DNA of 64,000 nt, taken from Nocardioides sp. BGMRC 2183 (GTDB lineage Bacteria; Actinomycetota; Actinomycetes; Propionibacteriales; Nocardioidaceae). The notes beneath the pieces were generated by a model that saw nothing but the letters and a program-made list of their open reading frames with translations, made no database searches and was not told where the DNA came from. Below, piece by piece: positions 59,378 to 64,000 of this stretch. A program made the translations under genes and the position numbers. Where the stretch lies: contig VSSA01000001.1 in NCBI GenBank assembly GCA_008123405.1, positions 372,001 through 436,000 of the forward strand, written 5' to 3'. Within the stretch, counting starts at the first letter, position 1. Each line of letters starts with the position of its first letter.

Positions 59378-60216
59378 GACCCACCTCCTCGCTTCGGTTC
59401 CGTGATGGTCGCATCCTGCGCCGACCGCAGGTTCAGCAGTCGGGCAGGCGCGGCAGGCAACCGTACTTCGGCGAGGTTGTCGATCTCGTAGGTATAGCCG
59501 TACTGGGACACCAAGGCGAGGAAGTCCTGCCCGGGATCGGAGACCACGAAGTCGGCTGCCATCCGGTTCACGTCGCCGATCGCCTGGACCGTGTACGGCG
59601 GCGCGATGCCGATGCTGTTGACCTCGATCGGCGTTCCCGAGTTGCGGATACCCGAGCGTGCGGTGAGGCGCTGTCCGTTGATCGCCACTGCCTCGGCACC
59701 GACGGCCCACAGCCCGTCGACGAGCATGGCGAGGTCGGAGTCGCGCAGCACGTTGTCGGGATCGATGGTCTCCGGGTTGTCGACCACCACCCGGATCCCA
59801 GGGCCCGAGACGGGCTCGAACCCGGCATCGGCCGCCAGGCGGATCCGCCGGCTCTCCGCGCTGGAGACCTCCCCGCCCAACGCGATCAGTCCCTCCTCGG
59901 CTCTGGTGTTCGCCGACCGGAGGTCCTGCACCTGCGCCTGCAGCTCCTGGACTCCGGCACGGCGCGACTCGATCCGCTCGATGAGCGCGGCGCGACTGGC
60001 ATCGGCGTCGTCGGCGTTGCGCGTGGTCTGCACCGCGGCGAGCGTGACCAGCAGCGCGAAGGCGCCGACCACGGCGACCACCGCCCAGCGGCTTCGGCGA
60101 CGATCGGGCGGCGTACCGCCCCGCTTGTCGGCCACGACCTGATAGTCGCGGTCCAGTGACTCCTCGGTGATCAGCGCCAGCAGTGGTGTCCGCGCGCGGT
60201 CGGTGACCTCCGTCAT
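59374..60216 (-). CDS. DUF881 membrane-anchored coiled-coil protein (proximal copy)
   Basis: The 280-residue protein has a cytosolic N-terminus of about 50 residues, a membrane helix (VVAVVGAFALLVTLAAV), a coiled coil (RRAGVQELQAQVQDLRSA) and a DUF881 domain (VSGPGIRVVVDNPET, INGQRLTARSGIRNSG, APPYTVQAIGDVNRM). It is a paralogue of the gene on the far side of sbp. It overlaps the phosphatidyltransferase gene and sbp by four bases each. Confidence 0.88.
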   Translation of the reverse strand: MTEVTDRARTPLLALITEESLDRDYQVVADKRGGTPPDRRRSRWAVVAVVGAFALLVTLAAVQTTRNADDADASRAALIERIESRRAGVQELQAQVQDLRSANTRAEEGLIALGGEVSSAESRRIRLAADAGFEPVSGPGIRVVVDNPETIDPDNVLRDSDLAMLVDGLWAVGAEAVAINGQRLTARSGIRNSGTPIEVNSIGIAPPYTVQAIGDVNRMAADFVVSDPGQDFLALVSQYGYTYEIDNLAEVRLPAAPARLLNLRSAQDATITEPKRGGGS

Positions 60217-60848
60217 CGCGACTCCGCTTCCGGTCGGCGACGGCGAGGCTCGGTGGTCACCATCAGGGTCCGCACCTGCCACGCGTAGAGGACGCCGGCC
60301 CACCAGTACAGGCCGATCCCCCACGCGGCGAACGCCCAGCCGAAGACCAACGCCAGCGTCGCCACCACGCCGTCCCCGTCCCCGAGCAGCAGCAGGGGGA
60401 AGGCGTAGAGGAGGTTGAACGTGGCCGCCTTGCCGAGGAAGTGGACCGGCAGTGCGCTGTAGCCACGGGTCCGCAGCAGCGGCACCAGTCCCCACATCAG
60501 GAGGTCGCGCAGGGGCAGGCAGAGCGCGACCGCCCACGGGATCACGTCGCGCAGCGCGAGACCCACCACGACGGCGAGGATGTAGAGACGGTCCGCCACC
60601 GGGTCGAGCAGCTCACCGAGCACCGTCTGTTGGTCGAACCGCCGCGCGAGCCAGCCGTCGAGGTAGTCGGTGAAACCCGAGAAGGCGAGGACCGCCAGCG
60701 CCCACGCGTCCTCCTCGGGCCCGAGCACCAGCCACAGGAAGACAGGGACCAGCAGCAGCCGGAGGATGCTGAGCAGGTTCGGCAGCGTCCACACCCGCCG
60801 CGAGGCGGACGTGGGCTCGCTCGCGTCGCTGCTCGCCGGCGTGATCAC
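60213..60848 (-). CDS. CDP-alcohol phosphatidyltransferase
   Basis: The 211-residue membrane enzyme has the full CDP-OH-P signature, starting FTDYLDGWLARRFD and ending GELLDPVAD (DxxDGxxAR...GxxxDxxxD). It transfers a phosphatidyl group from CDP-diacylglycerol to an alcohol; the position matches pgsA2 (Rv1822), whose substrate is debated. GTG 60848 is chosen because TAGGGT lies 7 bases before it; ATG 60887 would extend into the upstream gene. Confidence 0.87.
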   Translation of the reverse strand: MITPASSDASEPTSASRRVWTLPNLLSILRLLLVPVFLWLVLGPEEDAWALAVLAFSGFTDYLDGWLARRFDQQTVLGELLDPVADRLYILAVVVGLALRDVIPWAVALCLPLRDLLMWGLVPLLRTRGYSALPVHFLGKAATFNLLYAFPLLLLGDGDGVVATLALVFGWAFAAWGIGLYWWAGVLYAWQVRTLMVTTEPRRRRPEAESR

Positions 60849-60855
60849 GCTTGTC

Positions 60856-60861
60856 ACCCTA
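60856..60861 (-). promoter_or_regulatory. -10 box TAGGGT overlapping the stop of the upstream gene
   Basis: The box on the minus strand uses the TAG stop codon (60861-60859) of the CNNM-like gene as its first three bases. It is 7 bases before GTG 60848, giving a leaderless start. Confidence 0.6.
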
Positions 60862-61929
60862 GTCAGCCCCCGACGCCAGATGCTCATCGGAATGGGCCGC
60901 GTCGCGGATCTCGCCGACGAGCTCCTCGATCACGTCCTCCAGGGCGGCCACGCCCAGAGTCGCGCCGTCCTCGGTGACCACCCGGGCCATGTGCGCGCCC
61001 CGCCGCTGCAGCACCTCGAGTGCGTCATGCAGCGCGGTCTGCGGCGACACGTTCGCGAACGGACGGAACCACCGGTCGGCGACCGGGCGAAGGCGGCGGT
61101 CCTCATCCGGCTCCAGCACGTCCTTGATGTGCAGGTAGCCGAGCAGGTCGGCACCCCCGGAGTCGTCGACCACCGGGAAGCGGCTGAATCCCGTCGCGGC
61201 GCACAGCGCCTCGACATCGGCCCCGGACGAGCCGCGCCGTACCGTCGCCAAGGTGCCGATCGGCATCATCACCGACGCCACGGTCTTCTCGGTGAAGCCG
61301 AGGGCGCCCGAGAGCCGGTCGTACTCATGTTCCGCGATCATCCCCTCTCCCCGCGACTCCTCGACGAGAGCAGCGACCTCCTCCCGGGTGAAGGTGCTGC
61401 TCACCTCGTCCTTCGGCTCGACCCGCATCAGCCGGAGGATGCCGTTGGCCATCGCGTTGATACAGACGATCACCGGGCGCAGCACCGCGACCAGGCCGAG
61501 CAGGATCGGGCCGAGGACCAGCGCCGAGCGCTCCGGTCCGGCCAGCGCGATGTTCTTGGGCACCATCTCCCCCAGCACCACGTGCAGCGAGACCACCACC
61601 GTCAACGCGATCGCGAACGCGATCGGGTGGACCGCGCTCTCGGGCAGGCCCAATGCCTCGATCCCGGGCTCGATCAGGTGGGCGACAGCAGGCTCCCCGA
61701 CGGCGCCCAGGCCCAGCGAGCAGATGGTGATGCCCAACTGAGCGCCGGCCATCATCTCCGACACGTTCTCCATCGCGCGCAGCGTGGTGCGGGCCAGGCG
61801 AGAGCCCTCTTGGGCGCGCGGCTCGATCTGACTGCGCCGCGCTGAGATGAGCGCGAACTCGGCACCGACGAAGAACGCGTTGAGCGCAAGGAGCACGATC
61901 GCCACGAGCAGGGCGAGAAGGTCGCTCAT
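60859..61929 (-). CDS. CNNM/CorC-type membrane protein (hemolysin family), short copy
   Basis: The 356-residue protein has a DUF21/CNNM membrane domain (LNAFFVGAEFALISARRSQI, GAQLGITICSLGLGAVGEP, LGEMVPKNIALAGPE) and two CBS domains (FPVVDDSGGADLLGYLHI and ALEDVIEELVGEI). Such proteins transport or sense magnesium or cobalt ions. It lacks the C-terminal CorC/HlyC domain of its upstream neighbour, from which it probably arose by duplication. The start overlaps that gene's stop. Confidence 0.88.
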   Translation of the reverse strand: MSDLLALLVAIVLLALNAFFVGAEFALISARRSQIEPRAQEGSRLARTTLRAMENVSEMMAGAQLGITICSLGLGAVGEPAVAHLIEPGIEALGLPESAVHPIAFAIALTVVVSLHVVLGEMVPKNIALAGPERSALVLGPILLGLVAVLRPVIVCINAMANGILRLMRVEPKDEVSSTFTREEVAALVEESRGEGMIAEHEYDRLSGALGFTEKTVASVMMPIGTLATVRRGSSGADVEALCAATGFSRFPVVDDSGGADLLGYLHIKDVLEPDEDRRLRPVADRWFRPFANVSPQTALHDALEVLQRRGAHMARVVTEDGATLGVAALEDVIEELVGEIRDAAHSDEHLASGAD

Positions 61930-63281
61930 CTCTCCTCCCCCTCCCGCTCGGTGGTCTCCACGCGCAGCGAGAGCCGGTCGATCCGGAGGCCGTCCATGTG
62001 GTCGACGGTGAGGAACGCGCGCCGTAGGACCTGCTCGCCGTCCTCGTCCCCGGCCGGAAGCGGCACCTCGGCGACCTCGCCGGTGGCCGGGATCCGGCCG
62101 AGCACCTCCAGCACCAGCCCGGCGACGGTGTCGTAATTCTCGCCCTCGGGCAGGGCGATCTCGGTGAGATCCTCGACCTCGTCGGGTCGCAGCAGGCCGG
62201 AGATCGACCAGGTCCCGTCACGGCGCAACCGGCCGCGCTGCCCGAGCCGATCGTGCTCGTCGGCGATGTCGCCGACGATCTCCTCGATCACGTCCTCGAG
62301 CGTGACGATGCCGGCGTGGTCGCCGTACTCGTCCAGTACGACGGCCATCTGGAAGCTCTCCGCCCGCAGCAGCGAGAGGAGCGGGTCCAGGCGGAGCGAG
62401 TCGGGCACCACGATGGGCTTGGCCATCAGGTGCTTCACCTTCACCGTCGACCGCTCGTGCAGCGGCAGCGCGACGGCGTTCTTCACGTGCACCGTGCCGA
62501 CAACGGACTCCTCGTCGTCGAGGACCGGGAAACGCGAGTTGCCGCTCTCCCGCGCGAGCGCGATCACGGCGCTGGCACGGTCCTGCTCGCTCAGCGCCCG
62601 GGTGCGGACCCGGGGGGTCATGATCTCCCCGGCGGTCCGAGTGCCGAACTCGACCGATCGCTCCATCAGCTCAGCGGTGTCGGCGTCCAGTGTGCCGACG
62701 TCCGCCGACCGCTGGATGAGCGATGCCAGCTCGGCAGAGCTGCGGGCCGACCGGAGCTCCTCCTGCGGTTCGATGCCGAGGCGACGCACGATCGCGTTGG
62801 CGCTGCCGTTGAGCAGCCGGATCGGGATCGCGCAGGCAGCGGTGAAGAGCCGCATCGGGCGCTGGGTCGCGCGCGCGGTGGCCATCGGCAGCGCGATCGC
62901 CACGTTCTTCGGCACCAGCTCACCGATCAGCATCGTCCCGATGGTGCTCAACACCAGACCCAGCGCGATCGCGACCGGACTGACCGCCCGCACGGACAGG
63001 CCGAGGTCGGTCAAGGGACCGCGCAGGAGCTCGGCGATCGCGGGCTCGGCAAGGAAGCCGATGCCCAGGTTGGTGACCGTGATGCCGACTTGCGCGCCGG
63101 ATAGCTGGGTCGAGAGGGAGCGCAACGCCCGCTGCAGCCCGAGTGCGGAACCGTCCCCCTCGGCGGCCGCCCGGTCGACCTGACCGCGGTCCACGGTCAC
63201 GAGAGCGAACTCGGCGGCCACGAAGAGCCCGCAGGCGAGCACGAGGAGGATGGCGATTCCCAGCAGAAGCCAGGGTGTCAT
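61926..63281 (-). CDS. CNNM/CorC-type membrane protein (hemolysin family), long copy
   Basis: The 451-residue protein has a DUF21/CNNM membrane domain (GLFVAAEFALVTVDRGQVDR, GAQVGITVTNLGIGFLAEP, IGELVPKNVAIALP), two CBS domains (SRFPVLDDEESVVGTVHVK and LDEYGDHAGIVTLEDVIEE) and a C-terminal transporter-associated CorC/HlyC domain (RRDGTWSISGLLRPDEVED onward). A Mg2+/Co2+ efflux or sensing role is likely. A possible -10 box TACAGT lies at 63320-63325 on the minus strand, 38 bases upstream. Confidence 0.9.
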   Translation of the reverse strand: MTPWLLLGIAILLVLACGLFVAAEFALVTVDRGQVDRAAAEGDGSALGLQRALRSLSTQLSGAQVGITVTNLGIGFLAEPAIAELLRGPLTDLGLSVRAVSPVAIALGLVLSTIGTMLIGELVPKNVAIALPMATARATQRPMRLFTAACAIPIRLLNGSANAIVRRLGIEPQEELRSARSSAELASLIQRSADVGTLDADTAELMERSVEFGTRTAGEIMTPRVRTRALSEQDRASAVIALARESGNSRFPVLDDEESVVGTVHVKNAVALPLHERSTVKVKHLMAKPIVVPDSLRLDPLLSLLRAESFQMAVVLDEYGDHAGIVTLEDVIEEIVGDIADEHDRLGQRGRLRRDGTWSISGLLRPDEVEDLTEIALPEGENYDTVAGLVLEVLGRIPATGEVAEVPLPAGDEDGEQVLRRAFLTVDHMDGLRIDRLSLRVETTEREGEER

Positions 63282-63452
63282 CGAGCGGCGGTCCTTCAGC
63301 GGTCGGATACGGCGGGGACACTGTACCGGTGGGATCCGGCGATGTCCCCCACGGCGAGTCCCCGGACCGCTACGCTGGATCGTCACCTGAGCCGCTACGT
63401 GTGCAGTGGTCGCGGTGATGACTGCTCGGGACCGCGTTAGGGAGGCAGGCGG

Positions 63453-64000
63453 ATGCCGGACGTTCCGCAGGGCCGGCCCGATTCAGCTCCGTCTCCGGCG
63501 AGTGCCGCGCAGGTGCAGGCCGCACAGTTGAAAGCCGTGTTCGACGCCACGCCCGACGCTCTCGTGGTCCTGGACGCCGAAGGCGGGATCCGGCTGACGA
63601 ACCCCGAGGCGGAGCGACTGTTCGGTTACCCCGGCGCGGCCTTGACGACGATGTCGGCCGACGACCTGCTCCCCGAACGGCTGCGGCGCGGACCCGGCCG
63701 TCGGTTTCGAGCCGGACCGACCATGCGCGAGCTCGGAGAGGCACACGGCATCGCGGTGCTGCGCAGCGACGGCACCGAGGTGCCGGTCGAGATCGCGCTC
63801 AGCGACCTCGAGATCGACGGCGCCGAGTTGGTCCTGGCGGTCGTGCGGGACCTCACCTCGCGGATCGCGGCCCGCACCCAGGCGGAGTCCGAGCTACGTC
63901 GTTCGATGATCGACTCGATCCCGTTCAGCGTCCTGGCCACCGACCGGGAGGGCCTGATCGTCGCCGCCAACCCGGGAGCGGAGACGCTCCTCGGCCGGTC
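63453..64000 (+). CDS. PAS-domain sensor protein (partial, cut by window end)
   Basis: An open frame from ATG 63453 runs to the last base, 182 codons without a stop. GGGAGG lies about 7 bases upstream. It encodes a first PAS domain (FDATPDALVVLDAEGGIRLT, AERLFGYPGAALTTMSADDL) and the beginning of a second (MIDSIPFSVLATDREGLIVA). Such N-termini belong to histidine kinases or to GGDEF/EAL enzymes, and the output domain lies outside the window. A -10-like TACGCT occurs at 63371-63376. Confidence 0.85.
   Translation, partial: MPDVPQGRPDSAPSPASAAQVQAAQLKAVFDATPDALVVLDAEGGIRLTNPEAERLFGYPGAALTTMSADDLLPERLRRGPGRRFRAGPTMRELGEAHGIAVLRSDGTEVPVEIALSDLEIDGAELVLAVVRDLTSRIAARTQAESELRRSMIDSIPFSVLATDREGLIVAANPGAETLLGR

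Overview
The window is GC-rich, densely coded actinobacterial chromosome, most likely from Nocardioides or another Nocardioidaceae. That assignment is inference from gene content and from gene order shared with mycobacteria: pafC-tatA-tatC-helY; lnt-ppm1-fxsA beside rbpA; and the block pgsA-like/DUF881/sbp/DUF881/gcvH/garA/ftsR/BFN/merR/gcvP. No rRNA, tRNA, insertion sequence or CRISPR array was seen.

Layout. 1-7.4 kb: end of pafB, pafC, Tat export genes, a small unknown gene, a lipid kinase, the HelY helicase and a convergent 5'-3' exonuclease. 7.5-13.4 kb: a lysine-degradation locus with an Lrp/AsnC regulator, kamA, and a divergent operon kdd-kamD-kamE-kal, ended by a perfect hairpin. 13.6-17.0 kb: lipoprotein N-acyltransferase, polyprenol-phosphate mannose synthase, FxsA and RbpA. 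17.1-22.9 kb: an operon of an XRE-fused MurA homologue, a GDPD and an MFS transporter, then an MDR dehydrogenase and a META lipoprotein. 22.9-28.0 kb: a 46-residue membrane peptide, a short UvrA homologue, a fragment of a ceramidase-like gene, and helR, whose upstream region carries a sequence equal to the rifamycin-associated element.

28-41.2 kb is the accessory part: two VOC proteins, a pair of secreted proteins of unknown role, an arylsulfatase, a vapBC toxin-antitoxin pair, a lipoprotein, a CocE-like hydrolase, an AAA ATPase with a helically phased repeat array upstream, a prolyl aminopeptidase and a cutinase/PET-hydrolase-like polyesterase. 41.3-52.1 kb: MscS channel, CinA, an FMO/serine-hydrolase pair behind a KstR-like operator, an acyl-CoA synthetase, a cyclophilin lipoprotein, an SDR, RmuC and a thioesterase-like protein. 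52.2-60.9 kb: gcvP behind a single-aptamer glycine riboswitch, two MerR regulators, a BFN nuclease, a zinc-ribbon/FHA GarA-like protein, gcvH, and the DUF881-Sbp-DUF881-phosphatidyltransferase cluster. 60.9-64 kb: two CNNM/CorC-type membrane proteins and the start of a PAS-domain sensor gene cut by the window edge.

A recurring regulatory signature is a TANNNT-like -10 box 6-8 bases before a GTG or ATG start with no Shine-Dalgarno sequence, which suggests many leaderless mRNAs.
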